A stretch of 64,000 nucleotides of DNA from Burkholderia cepacia. Lineage in GTDB: Bacteria > Pseudomonadota > Gammaproteobacteria > Burkholderiales > Burkholderiaceae. Below are positions 43,112-52,931 of this stretch, piece after piece. The position numbers and the translations under genes were made by a program. The DNA lies in NCBI RefSeq assembly GCF_001718835.1, contig NZ_CP013444.1, positions 1,426,001 to 1,490,000 on the forward strand, written 5' to 3'. The notes under the pieces were generated by a model, which saw only the letters and a program-made list of their open reading frames with translations, had not been told where the DNA came from and did no database searches. The number at the start of each line of letters is the position of its first letter. The stretch's first letter is position 1.

Positions 43112-44384
43112 CGTTCGCCGGCGCCTGCGCGCCCATGCGTTCGCACTGGCGGCCGGCCTCGCGGCCGCACCGTTCGCCCACGCGGTGTGCGATCCGTCCG
43201 ACGCCGCGCTGGCCGTGATGACGTCCGTCGCGGTGGATTTTCCGCTGGACGACGCCGGCGCGCTGCTCGGGCTGGACGGTTCGCGCATCAAGTCGTCGGA
43301 TCTCGACGATCCGCTGCGCGTCACGCTCGACGCTCGCGCGCGCCCGACGCTGTGGGCGGAGCAGGTCGACTGGTCCGCCTACCGCGTGCCGGGCAAGCGC
43401 GTCGGCCCGACCACGCTGTTTTTCGACCAGGCGGCGGACGGCACGCGCCATCTGTGCCGCGTCGAGCAAAACGGATTCACCGACGCATTCGAGGACAAGC
43501 GTGAAGCGCTGCTGACCCGCGAGGAAAGCGATCGCTACGCGTACGACCGGCGGCATGGCGGGGCCGGCAATCGCGCCGCCGACGCGCGCGCGGCGGAGCC
43601 GGGCGATTACCGGCTCGAACGCAAGCTCGTGCTGCATTACGACAGCGCCGGGCGGCTGGCCGGCTTCGACACCTTCAGCCGCGACCGCGACGCCGGCGAA
43701 CGCACGCCGCCCGAGCAGACCGGCCGCGTTTGCCTGCGCTACGACGCGCACGGCTGGCTCGCGGCGTCGGGCGCCGACGTGTGCGACGGCCGCGCCGGCG
43801 ATCAGGCCGGGCTCGTCTACGTGCATGACGCCGACGGCCGTCTGCTGCGCGTGATCCGGCGCGAAGACGGCGCCGTGCGGGTACAAACTTTCGATGCGCA
43901 GGGCAAGCCGGGCGCGCTTTACCTCGCGTCGTCCGGGCAGAAGGCGCTGCCGCATCGCTTGCCGGAGATCCGCGGCGCGTACACGTACAGCCTGTCCGAT
44001 CGCGAGCAGCGCACGCTGGTGCTCGACGGCCCGAACTGGACGATTCCACCCGTCGATTCCGACGATTACGCGTGGCGTTTCCTGCTGTTGCCGGGCGACG
44101 AGTCGGCCGGCGGCATCATTGCGTTCCGGGACGACGAGCTGCAGCTGCTCGCGGCCGGCAAGAGCGGCCGGAACGGCGTGATCCGCCTGACCGCGGCGCA
44201 AAAGCGCAGGATCTGGGAAGCCGCGCGCGACCGGCCGGGGCGTGTGATCTGGAACTACGCGCCGGGACAGGATCTCGTCGTGGTCGCGGCGATGCCGGAC
44301 GCGGTGTGGCGGCAGTGTGCGGGAGCGTCCGACCGGACGCCGGACGCATGCGGGAAAGCGGGCGCCGCCGCGCACACCCCATGA
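43092..44384 (+). CDS. exported protein with YD-like repeats
   Basis: A 430-residue protein with a signal peptide (AHAFALAAGLAAAPFAHA, followed by VCDPSD). The middle carries three units resembling YD/RHS repeats: YDSAGRLAGFDTFSRDRD, YDAHGWLAASGADVCDG and HDADGRLLRVIRREDG, which form beta-hairpins in RHS-type shells. The remainder is not recognised. ATG 43092 overlaps the upstream gene by 20 bases; an in-frame TTG 12 bases earlier is the alternative. Far too short for an RHS toxin, so the repeats may serve as a small binding module. Confidence 0.65.
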   Translation: MAHNSNNVRRRLRAHAFALAAGLAAAPFAHAVCDPSDAALAVMTSVAVDFPLDDAGALLGLDGSRIKSSDLDDPLRVTLDARARPTLWAEQVDWSAYRVPGKRVGPTTLFFDQAADGTRHLCRVEQNGFTDAFEDKREALLTREESDRYAYDRRHGGAGNRAADARAAEPGDYRLERKLVLHYDSAGRLAGFDTFSRDRDAGERTPPEQTGRVCLRYDAHGWLAASGADVCDGRAGDQAGLVYVHDADGRLLRVIRREDGAVRVQTFDAQGKPGALYLASSGQKALPHRLPEIRGAYTYSLSDREQRTLVLDGPNWTIPPVDSDDYAWRFLLLPGDESAGGIIAFRDDELQLLAAGKSGRNGVIRLTAAQKRRIWEAARDRPGRVIWNYAPGQDLVVVAAMPDAVWRQCAGASDRTPDACGKAGAAAHTP

Positions 44385-44403
44385 CGCGTGCGGGACGCGG
44401 CCT

Positions 44404-44889
44404 TCAGCGTCCTCGCCTGACCGGACAGGCGGCTTTCAGTCGAGCGGCCTGATCGCGCGCGCCGCGCAACGGCAGGCGAAGGGGATCGCCTTCGCCTTCG
44501 ACGTCGATCCGGAGTTCCCGGTCGTCGTCGAACAGGCGATAGAACCGCGCGCGGTCCGTGATTTCCGCGACGGCGTACATGTCGAGATCGGACGGCGCGA
44601 GGGCGCCGCGGCTCGAAACGCGCGCGCTGTTCGACGCAAACGTGACGCGCACGCGCTGGCCGTCATGCCGATCGGCGCCGTTCACCAGCACCGAGGCCCG
44701 AAGCCGCCCGGCTTCGCAGATCACGTAGAGCGCATTGCCGTCGGTGTCCATGTCGCCGTAATACAGCAACGGATCGTCGAAATGCCAGGCTCCGATGGCA
44801 TCGTCCGGCGCGCCGGACGGCTGCGCGTGCGCCACGGACAGGTGCAGCGCCAGCAGGATGCCGATCAGCCGGACGGGAAGGTTTCGCAT
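44404..44889 (-). CDS. small exported hypothetical protein downstream of chaA
   Basis: A 161-residue exported protein: signal peptide VRLIGILLALHLSVAHAQPS, then a compact domain with WHFDDPLLYYGDMDTDGNAL and YVICEAGRLRASVLVNGADR. No family recognised. ATG 44889 lies 9 bases after the chaA stop, so it is translated from the same mRNA; a GTG one codon earlier is possible. Expression with a Ca2+/H+ exchanger suggests an ion-stress role, as inference only. Confidence 0.65.
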   Translation of the reverse strand: MRNLPVRLIGILLALHLSVAHAQPSGAPDDAIGAWHFDDPLLYYGDMDTDGNALYVICEAGRLRASVLVNGADRHDGQRVRVTFASNSARVSSRGALAPSDLDMYAVAEITDRARFYRLFDDDRELRIDVEGEGDPLRLPLRGARDQAARLKAACPVRRGR

Positions 44890-44898
44890 CACGCTTGA

Positions 44899-45987
44899 TC
44901 AGTGGGTGATCGACAGGAACAGGTACGCGGCGAACAGCGACAGGTGCACGACGCCGTGCAGCACCGTCGTGCGGCCCTGGCTGAGCGTCAGCGTGCTGAC
45001 GAGCAGCGTCAGTGACAGCAGGACCGTTTCCATCGGGCCGATGCCGAGCGTGAGCGGCTGGCCGACCCAGATGAACACGGCCGCGACGGTCGGGATCGTG
45101 AGCCCGATACTCGCGAGCGCCGACCCGAGCGCAAGGTTCATGCTGGTCTGCAGGCGGTTCGCGCGGGCGGCGGTGACGGCCGCGAGCCCTTCCGGCAGCA
45201 GCACGAGCGCGGCGATCACGATACCGACGGCGGCTTCGGGCGCACCGAGCCGCAATACGGCATGCTCGACGGCCGGCGACAGCAGCTTCGCGAGCAGCAC
45301 GACCGCGACGAGGCTCGCGAACAGCAGCAGCAGGCTGATCACCGCGGTGCGGCCGCTCGGCGGCGCCGCGTGCACCGATTCGTTCGCGCTGTCGTGCGCG
45401 GTGAGGAAGTAGTCGCGGTGACGCACGGTCTGTACGAACACGAATGCGCCGTACAGCACGAGCGACGACACGCCGGCGAACGCGAGCTGCGATTTCGAAA
45501 AGAACGGGCCCGGTGCGGCGTTCAGGTAGTTCGGCATCACGAGCGACAGCACGGACAGGGAAGCCAGCACCGCGAGCGCCTTGCTTGCGCCGCGCCCCTG
45601 GAAGTCCTGTTCGCCGTGCTTCCATGCGCCGACCAGCAGGCAGATGCCGACGATGCCGTTGCAGATGATCATCACGGCGGCGAATACGGTGTCGCGTGCG
45701 AGGCCCGATTTTTCGGGGCCGGCGCCGAGCATCACCGACACGATCAGCGCGACTTCGATGACGGTCACGGCGACCGCGAGCACGAGCGTGCCGAACGGTT
45801 CGCCGACCCGATGGGCGACGACTTCGGCATGGTGGACGGCGGCGAACACGGCGCCGGCGAGTGCGGCGGCGAACACCGCGATGACGAGGCCTTCGGCCGG
45901 CACGACGCGCGACAGCGCGAGGACCAGCCATGCGGCAAGCGGGGCCACGAGGGTCCAGCGCGGGAGCTGGTTGGACGAGAGCGGCAT
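44899..45987 (-). CDS. chaA: calcium/proton exchanger
   Basis: A 362-residue member of the CaCA exchanger superfamily with about 11 helices, exporting Ca2+ (and Na+ or K+ in E. coli ChaA) for protons. The two inverted alpha repeats are visible: GTLVLAVAVTVIEVALIVSV and VGIVIAALVLLPEGLAAVTA with the acidic ion-binding residue in each, then RLQTSMNLALGSALASIGLT. ATG 45987 (MPLSSNQLP) has AAGGA upstream and gives the family length. The same frame is open to an ATG at 46299 with its own GGGAGA, which would add 104 Arg/Pro-rich residues; that extension is unlike any transporter and is left out. Confidence 0.88.
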   Translation of the reverse strand: MPLSSNQLPRWTLVAPLAAWLVLALSRVVPAEGLVIAVFAAALAGAVFAAVHHAEVVAHRVGEPFGTLVLAVAVTVIEVALIVSVMLGAGPEKSGLARDTVFAAVMIICNGIVGICLLVGAWKHGEQDFQGRGASKALAVLASLSVLSLVMPNYLNAAPGPFFSKSQLAFAGVSSLVLYGAFVFVQTVRHRDYFLTAHDSANESVHAAPPSGRTAVISLLLLFASLVAVVLLAKLLSPAVEHAVLRLGAPEAAVGIVIAALVLLPEGLAAVTAARANRLQTSMNLALGSALASIGLTIPTVAAVFIWVGQPLTLGIGPMETVLLSLTLLVSTLTLSQGRTTVLHGVVHLSLFAAYLFLSITH

Positions 45988-46173
45988 GGAGGGTTTCCTT
46001 ATGCGGGTGGCGGCGCGCGACGCGCCGTCACGGGTTGACGAAGCCCGGCCGGACAAACGCCGAACGAGAGCGATGGAACTGAAAGACGGCGGCGCGGACA
46101 AGCGCCGGGCCGGGTTCGCCGTTGCGACGCGGCAGGTGGCGAAGGGGCCGGAGCCCGTCGCGCCGGCGCCGGT

Positions 46174-46195
46174 CGCATCGAACCGGTTCGATGCG
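46174..46195. promoter_or_regulatory. 22-bp perfect palindrome upstream of chaA
   Basis: CGCATCGAACC followed directly by its reverse complement, no spacer, 187 bases upstream of the chaA ATG. The size and symmetry suit a dimeric regulator site; the regulator is unknown. A chance match of this length is unlikely. Confidence 0.5.
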
Positions 46196-46488
46196 GCGGG
46201 CCGCTGGAAGCAGGGCCGGATCGCCGCCCGGCAAGGCCGGCGGCTCTGGTCCGGCCCCGAAGGCGTGGCCGGCGATGCGCGGCAACGGCGGCGTGGCATG
46301 CGGTTTCTCCCTGAAATCCCGCGGGTTGCGGGATTTTATCAGGCGGATGCGCGCCGCTATTCGAAAATCGAATCCTTACGTTGACCTTTCGGTTCGAAAA
46401 AAGTGCCGATGAATTTTCATTTTTCGTCCTTGCGGATTCGGTAACGGTCTTTTACGTGACGAATCCGGGCTCGCCCTGACATAAATCT

Positions 46489-46509
46489 ACCGACCGGTCG
46501 GTTTATAAT
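46489..46509 (+). promoter_or_regulatory. paaH promoter with PaaR-type operator
   Basis: ACCGACCGGTCGGT (46489-46502) is a perfect 14-bp palindrome ending two bases before a consensus TATAAT -10 box (46504-46509), 35 bases before the paaH start. Burkholderia paa promoters are known to be repressed by the TetR-type PaaR through a short conserved inverted repeat relieved by phenylacetyl-CoA. The overlap with the -10 region fits repression. No good -35 is seen at standard spacing. Confidence 0.8.
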
Positions 46510-46544
46510 CGCTCGCACTTCCACTTCATGACGGATCGCAAGCG

Positions 46545-48101
46545 ATGGCTGTTTCTTCTGCACATTCGGTGAATTCGGGCGCGCTGGCGCCGTCGGCGGT
46601 CGTCGGCGTGATCGGTGCCGGCGCGATGGGGGCGGGCATTGCGCAGGTCGCGGCGGCGGCCGGCCATACGGTGCTGCTGTACGACCTGAACGAAGCCGCA
46701 TGCGACAAGGCGCTGGCGGGCATCCGTGCGCAGTTCGCGCGGCTGGCGGAGAAGGGCCGGCTCGAACCGGCACAGGCGCAAGCCGCGGCGAACCGCGTGA
46801 GCGCGGTGCGTGCGCTGGCCGATTTCGCGGGTGCCGCGCTGATCGTCGAGGCGGCGGCCGAGCGGCTCGACGTGAAGCGCGAGATTTTCGCGACGCTCGA
46901 GCGCCATGTCGACGATGCGTGCCTGCTGGCGACCAACACGTCGTCGATCTCGATCACGTCGATCGCGGCCGGGCTGCGGGTGCCGCGGCGCGTCGCCGGC
47001 CTGCATTTCTTCAACCCGGCGCCGCTGATGGCGCTCGTCGAGGTGGTCAGCGGGCTCGCGACCGCGCCCGAAGTCGCACAGGCGCTCCGTGCGACAGCCG
47101 CCGCGTGGGGCAAGCAGCCCGTGATGGCCAAGTCGACGCCGGGCTTCATCGTGAACCGCGTCGCACGGCCGTATTACGCGGAGGCGCTGCGCGTGCTGAA
47201 CGAGCAGGGCGCTGCACCGGCGTCGATCGACGCGGTGATGCGGGAAGCCGGCGGCTTCCGGATGGGGCCGTTCGAGCTGATGGACCTGATCGGCCACGAC
47301 GTGAACTTCGCGGTGACCGAATCGGTGTTCCGCGCGTACTTCAACGACCCGCGCTACACGCCGTCGCTGATCCAGCAGGAACTCGTGAACGCGGGTTTCC
47401 TCGGGCGCAAGTCGGGGCGCGGTTTCTACGCGTATGCGGATGGCGCGACGCCGCCCGCGCCCGATCTCGAAGCGCCGCGCGACGCGCCGGCCGACGTCGC
47501 ACTGTTTGCGCAGGACGGCCCGGCCGATGCGCTGCGCGCGCGCGTCGCCGAACGCGTGGCCGGCGCGCGGCATGCGGATGCCCATCCCGACGACCTGCTC
47601 GCGACGGCCGGCCGCGCATCGATCGCGCTGACCGACGGCCGCACCGCGACCGCGCGCGCCGCGCAAACCGGTGTGACCGATCTCGTGTTGGTCGATCTCG
47701 CGCGCGATTACACGCAGGCCGGGCTCGTCGCGCTGACGCGTGCGCTCCAGTGTAGCGACGCGGCGTATGCGGATGCGGTCGGCCTGTTCCAGCAGGCGGG
47801 TTTCCGCGTCGTCGGCGTCGCGGACGTGCCGGGCATGGTCGCGATGCGCACCGTCGCGATGCTCGCGAACGAGGCGGCCGACACGGTGAACCAGGGCGTG
47901 TGCTCGCCCGCCGATCTCGATCTCGCGATGGAGAAGGGCGTGAACTACCCGTGCGGCCCGCTCGCGTGGGCCGATGCGATCGGCATCGGCCGCGTGTATC
48001 GCGTGCTGTCGAACCTCGCGGCGAGCTACGGCGAGGACCGCTATCGCGTGTCGCCGCGCATCGCCGCACTGCATGCGGCCGGTCGCACGTTCCGGTCGTA
48101 A
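46545..48101 (+). CDS. paaH: 3-hydroxyacyl-CoA dehydrogenase of phenylacetate degradation
   Basis: A 518-residue NAD+-dependent enzyme oxidising 3-hydroxyadipyl-CoA to 3-oxoadipyl-CoA late in the phenylacetyl-CoA pathway. Rossmann motif GVIGAGAMGAGIAQVAAAAG (about 20-39), catalytic region LLATNTSSISITSIAAGL, RVAGLHFFNPAPLMALVEVV, then two C-terminal 3HCDH dimerisation domains (about 200-300 and 420-510), the tandem arrangement typical of PaaH. First gene of the paa operon, 62 bases ahead of paaK, and behind the palindrome described separately. Confidence 0.92.
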   Translation: MAVSSAHSVNSGALAPSAVVGVIGAGAMGAGIAQVAAAAGHTVLLYDLNEAACDKALAGIRAQFARLAEKGRLEPAQAQAAANRVSAVRALADFAGAALIVEAAAERLDVKREIFATLERHVDDACLLATNTSSISITSIAAGLRVPRRVAGLHFFNPAPLMALVEVVSGLATAPEVAQALRATAAAWGKQPVMAKSTPGFIVNRVARPYYAEALRVLNEQGAAPASIDAVMREAGGFRMGPFELMDLIGHDVNFAVTESVFRAYFNDPRYTPSLIQQELVNAGFLGRKSGRGFYAYADGATPPAPDLEAPRDAPADVALFAQDGPADALRARVAERVAGARHADAHPDDLLATAGRASIALTDGRTATARAAQTGVTDLVLVDLARDYTQAGLVALTRALQCSDAAYADAVGLFQQAGFRVVGVADVPGMVAMRTVAMLANEAADTVNQGVCSPADLDLAMEKGVNYPCGPLAWADAIGIGRVYRVLSNLAASYGEDRYRVSPRIAALHAAGRTFRS

Positions 48102-48163
48102 CGCCGGCTTCGTCAGTCACCTCGATCACGATAACGACATCACTCCATTGGAGGAGCACCCCG

Positions 48164-49486
<1,323 letters not shown>

Positions 49487-49524
49487 TTCCGATGTTTGCC
49501 GTTCTACCCGAGGAAACCTGTTCG

Positions 49525-50325
49525 ATGGATGGATTGAAGACCCTGGCCGTCACGGTCGATGCGCGCGGCATCGCAACCGTCGCGTTGCAGCGCGGCGACG
49601 TGCTCAACGCGTTCGACGAAACGATGATCGCCGAACTGACCGGCGCGTTCACCACGCTCGGCCGGCGCGACGACGTTCGCGCGATCGTGCTGCGTTCGGA
49701 CGGCCGCGCGTTCTGCGCCGGCGCCGACCTGCAGTGGATGCAGCGCGCGAGCGCGAACGACGCGGCCGCGAACCTGCGCGATGCGGAGCGGTTCGCCGCG
49801 ATGATGCGCGCGATCCGGCAATGCCCGAAGCCGACGGTGGCGCGCGTGCAGGGCCATGCATTCGGCGGCGGCGTCGGCCTGTGCGCGGCGTGCGACATCG
49901 TGATCGCGAGCGATCACGCGCGCTTCTCGGTCAGCGAGGCACGCTTCGGGATCCTGCCGGCCGTGATCGGGCCGTATCTGGTCGAGGCCGTCGGCCAGCG
50001 CCAGGCGCGTCGGCTCGCGCTCACCGCAACGCAGCTCGCCGCGGGCGAGGCGGTCGCGATCGGCCTGATCCACCAGGCCGTGCCGCTCGATTCGCTCGAC
50101 GAAGCACTCGAGCGGACGCTCGCCGAACTCGGCCGGAACGGCCCGAATGCGCTGATGGAGATCAAGCGCTTCTTCGACACGATCGGCGAGTATCCGTCGT
50201 CCGACGAGCGCGCGGCGTTCACCGCGCAGACGATCTCCCGCGTGCGGGCGACGCCGGAAGCGAAGGAAGGCTTCGCCGCGTTCTTCGCGAAGCGGCCGCC
50301 GGCATGGGAGGCGGGCGGCGCGTAA
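49525..50325 (+). CDS. enoyl-CoA hydratase/isomerase (methylglutaconyl-CoA hydratase-like)
   Basis: A 266-residue crotonase. Oxyanion-hole motif GRAFCAGADLQWMQR, then VQGHAFGGGVGLCAACDIVI and FSVSEARFGILPAVIG. The second catalytic Glu (SEARFG) is present, but the first (usual GGGxEL) is Gly, as in LiuC-type 3-methylglutaconyl-CoA hydratases rather than PaaF or PaaG. It is third in the paa operon, 38 bases after paaK, so the context says phenylacetate while the motif says a LiuC-like enzyme. ATG 49525 has GAGGAA upstream; an earlier in-frame ATG at 49492 lacks one. Confidence 0.8.
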   Translation: MDGLKTLAVTVDARGIATVALQRGDVLNAFDETMIAELTGAFTTLGRRDDVRAIVLRSDGRAFCAGADLQWMQRASANDAAANLRDAERFAAMMRAIRQCPKPTVARVQGHAFGGGVGLCAACDIVIASDHARFSVSEARFGILPAVIGPYLVEAVGQRQARRLALTATQLAAGEAVAIGLIHQAVPLDSLDEALERTLAELGRNGPNALMEIKRFFDTIGEYPSSDERAAFTAQTISRVRATPEAKEGFAAFFAKRPPAWEAGGA

Positions 50326-50336
50326 GCGAGGACGCC

Positions 50337-50373
50337 CGGCGCGGCGGGCTGCCGACGCTCATCCGCCGCGCCG
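50337..50373 (+). terminator. possible terminator of the paa operon
   Basis: An 11-bp perfect stem CGGCGCGGCGG (50337-50347) with complement at 50363-50373 and a 15-base loop, right after the hydratase stop. No T-run follows, so it may be Rho-assisted or only a stabilising hairpin. Confidence 0.35.
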
Positions 50374-50448
50374 CAATCGGGGACGGTTGCTCTACAATGC
50401 GTGACCCCCGGCGCCCCGCCGGCCCAGCCCCGACCGATTCTTCATCCG

Positions 50449-51120
50449 ATGATCGTCAACCGCCTTATCTCCGAGATCCTGTTCGGCTTCACCGGCCTGA
50501 TCGGCATCATCAACCCGATCGGCATCGCGTTCCTGTTTCTCGAACGGACCGAGGCGCTCACCGAACACGAGCGGGACCTGCTCGCCCGGAAGGTCGCGTT
50601 CAACTCGTTCATCGTGCTGCTGGTCGCGTTTTTCGCCGGCACGCCGGTGCTGCATTTCTTCGGGATTTCGATGGAAGCGCTGCGGATCGGCGGCGGCTTC
50701 GCGGTTGCCGTGGCCGGCTGGCAGATGCTGAACGAACCCGACGGGCCCGGCGGCGGCGACACGCCGGTCAAGCCGATCGACGTGTCCACCGTGATGAAGC
50801 GCGCGTTCTTCCCGCTGACCGTGCCGCTGACGGTCGGCCCCGGCTCGATCGCGACCGCGATCGCGCTGAACGCGAACCGCACGCACAAGCTGTCGGAGTT
50901 CATGCTGTCGAGCATCGTGTCGATCGCCGTGTCCGTGCTGGTCGCGGTCGTGATCTGGCAGGTCTACAGCCGCTCCGCGCTGCTGTCGCGCTACCTCGGC
51001 AGCGAAGGCACCAAGGTCGCGAAGCGCGTGTCGGCGTTCCTGCTGCTGTGCATCGGCGTGCAGATCATGCTGACCGGCTTTTCCGCGTTCCTGCAGCCGA
51101 TCGCCGACCAGGTCAAGTAA
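50449..51120 (+). CDS. MarC-family membrane protein
   Basis: A 223-residue inner-membrane protein of the MarC/UPF0056 family with six helices. Family blocks: FGFTGLIGIINPIGIAFLFL at the start, GGGFAVAVAGWQMLN, FFPLTVPLTVGPGSIATAIA and VSAFLLLCIGVQIMLTG. Once thought to be involved in multiple antibiotic resistance; the transported substrate is not known. ATG 50449 starts just before helix 1; the frame is open to a GTG at 50401 without a better ribosome site. Confidence 0.88.
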   Translation: MIVNRLISEILFGFTGLIGIINPIGIAFLFLERTEALTEHERDLLARKVAFNSFIVLLVAFFAGTPVLHFFGISMEALRIGGGFAVAVAGWQMLNEPDGPGGGDTPVKPIDVSTVMKRAFFPLTVPLTVGPGSIATAIALNANRTHKLSEFMLSSIVSIAVSVLVAVVIWQVYSRSALLSRYLGSEGTKVAKRVSAFLLLCIGVQIMLTGFSAFLQPIADQVK

Positions 51121-51133
51121 GCATCCTTGGCGT

Positions 51134-52000
51134 TCAGCGCGCGGCGGCGAGCATCGGGTAGGTGAACAGTCCGAAGTGGACGACGTTGAGCCCCGCGTGC
51201 GCAAGCGCGGCGGCGAACAGGCCGCCCCGGCGGTACGCAATGCCGTAGCCGACGCCGGCCACCGTGCCGAGCACGATCCATGGCCAGCCGCCGGCCGCAT
51301 GCGCGGCGCCGAACAGCGCGGCGCCCGCGGCCAGCGCGGCCCACGGTCCCCAAGAGAATGCGCCGAGCGCGCGCGTCAGCCCGCCCTGCACGTAGCCGCG
51401 GAACAGCGCCTCTTCGGCGAGCGTCACGAGCAGCAGGTTGTTGACGAGCCATAGCCAGCCCGACGCCGGCCACTTGGGCGCCCAGCCGACCATGCCGAAC
51501 GCGAGCGCGCCGGCCAGGCATGCGGCGGACGTCGCGAGCGCGGCGACGATGCCCACGCGCAGCGCGCGGGCCGGCGACACGGCCGGATGGACCCACGGCA
51601 GTACCCACACGAGCCACAGGCCGACGAGCGGCTTGTCCAGGTTCAGGTACATCGTGAACGGCACGGCATCCGGCGTGAAGCGCGTCGGGGCGATCACGCG
51701 GGGATTGTGGAAGCCGGGAATCAGGTGCAGGCCGAGCGCGATCGCCAGCGCGAGAAAGACGGCATGCGCGGCGAAGCGCACCGCGGCCGGACGCGCGGGC
51801 GCGACGCCCCACGCGGCGAGCGCGAGCAACGCGAGCGGTGCCAGCGTGAGCGGCGCGAGCTTGCCGAACGCCAGCGCGCACGCGTAGCCGGCTGCGCCGA
51901 GGATCAGGCTGGGGACGCGCAGCGGGCGGCACCAGGCGAGCGCCGCGGCGGCGAAGATGGCGATCCAGGTTGCGATGAACGGGACGGTCGATACGGACAT
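51134..52000 (-). CDS. CPBP-family intramembrane glutamic protease
   Basis: A 288-residue protein with about eight helices and the CPBP/Abi (Rce1-like) motifs: EEALFRGYVQG (Glu196, Glu197, Arg201), GAAHAAGG (His234) and AHAGLN (His268). These residues form the intramembrane active site. Such proteins process peptides or lipidated proteins in the membrane. GGAGGA lies upstream but is 13 bases from the ATG at 52000 and only 1 base from the ATG at 52012, so the exact start is unsure. Convergent with MarC. Confidence 0.85.
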   Translation of the reverse strand: MSVSTVPFIATWIAIFAAAALAWCRPLRVPSLILGAAGYACALAFGKLAPLTLAPLALLALAAWGVAPARPAAVRFAAHAVFLALAIALGLHLIPGFHNPRVIAPTRFTPDAVPFTMYLNLDKPLVGLWLVWVLPWVHPAVSPARALRVGIVAALATSAACLAGALAFGMVGWAPKWPASGWLWLVNNLLLVTLAEEALFRGYVQGGLTRALGAFSWGPWAALAAGAALFGAAHAAGGWPWIVLGTVAGVGYGIAYRRGGLFAAALAHAGLNVVHFGLFTYPMLAAAR

Positions 52001-52106
52001 GAGCGGCGGCATTCCTCCGATGAAATGCCGCGCATCATACAGGACTGCGTATTGCGTCTACAGAAGCGCGTCTACAAAAGCGCGCCCGCAGCAGGTGCGC
52101 CGGCCG

Positions 52107-52763
52107 TCAGCGGCCGGCGGTTTCGGTGACGCCGTCGCGGCCCGGGATGTGGACGCTGTTGCGCACGCGCATCCGCCGCCGGTACCAGAACGTCCACGTC
52201 AGCAGACAGCCGAACACGGTATAGCCGATGATCGGCGACACGACCAGCACGCGTTCGACCGGCCAGGTCACGACCATCCAGCAGCGCAGCAGCATCTCGA
52301 TGCTGAGCCCGGCGCCCCACGCGAACGTCATCAGGCGCAGCGTCTGCCGCAGCCCCGGCTGCGCGTTCCAGACCGCTTCGAAATGCGCGGCGCCGCCATC
52401 CATCTCGCGGGCGATGGTGGCGCGCGCGAGATAGAAGATCAGCGGGCGTTCGCGGAACAGCGACAGCAGGAACACGATGCCGATCGTGCCTGATGCGAGC
52501 GATTCGCGCATCAGCAGCGTGCGTGCGCTGCCGCCGAATGCCATCCCGATGATCGACAGCGCGATGCCGAGCAGCACGATGGCCGCCACCGCATCGACGC
52601 GGCGCGAGCGGATGAATTCGACGATCGACCAGATGACCGGCGGGACCGCCGACGCGTACAGCGCGCCGGTTTCGCCGAAATGGGGATGGGCAAAGTGGTA
52701 GGCGACCCAAGGCAGCAACAGGTTGACGACGAGTTCGAGGGCCAGGCCGGCGCGCGCTTTCAC
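52107..52763 (-). CDS. VC0807-family membrane protein
   Basis: A 218-residue protein with about six helices (LALELVVNLLLPWVAYHFA, AIVLLGIALSIIGMAFGGSA, GTIGIVFLLSLFRERPLIFY, IGYTVFGCLLTWTFWYRRR). It follows the pattern of the VC0807/DUF3159 group: SAVPPVIWSIVEFIRSRRVD and the FRERPLIFYLAR block. Function unknown. The start is taken as GTG 52763 (VKARAGLALELV) because the upstream frame is polar and lacks a ribosome site; an ATG at 52910 is the alternative. Confidence 0.7.
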   Translation of the reverse strand: MKARAGLALELVVNLLLPWVAYHFAHPHFGETGALYASAVPPVIWSIVEFIRSRRVDAVAAIVLLGIALSIIGMAFGGSARTLLMRESLASGTIGIVFLLSLFRERPLIFYLARATIAREMDGGAAHFEAVWNAQPGLRQTLRLMTFAWGAGLSIEMLLRCWMVVTWPVERVLVVSPIIGYTVFGCLLTWTFWYRRRMRVRNSVHIPGRDGVTETAGR

Positions 52764-52931
52764 GGTGGGATTCCAGATGATGGGTTCGGATGCCCGAACC
52801 GAATGGAATCCAGTATATCGAGATTCACGCGCCGTCTGCAGGTGGGGCGGGACCGGATAGGGAGGTTCCTCCCGGTGCGCGCCGCATTGCCGCCCGAGTG
52901 CGCGTTTCACCGGGCGGCCGTCGCGCTCGCG

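Larger units (their letters stand above)
45988..46544. other. divergent chaA/paaH control region
   Basis: About 560 bases. Contents seen: a perfect 22-bp palindrome (46174-46195), a 9-bp hairpin AAATCCCGC/GCGGGATTT (46314-46322 and 46328-46336), a possible chaA upstream start at 46299, a less GC-rich stretch from 46340 to 46470, and the paaH operator/-10 box (46489-46509). The chaA side therefore has a 300-base leader or long promoter. Confidence 0.5.

Noticed and set aside
45988..46299. Possible metal riboswitch upstream of chaA
   Set aside because: I looked for the yybP-ykoY pattern but could not find its conserved loops; only simple hairpins are visible.
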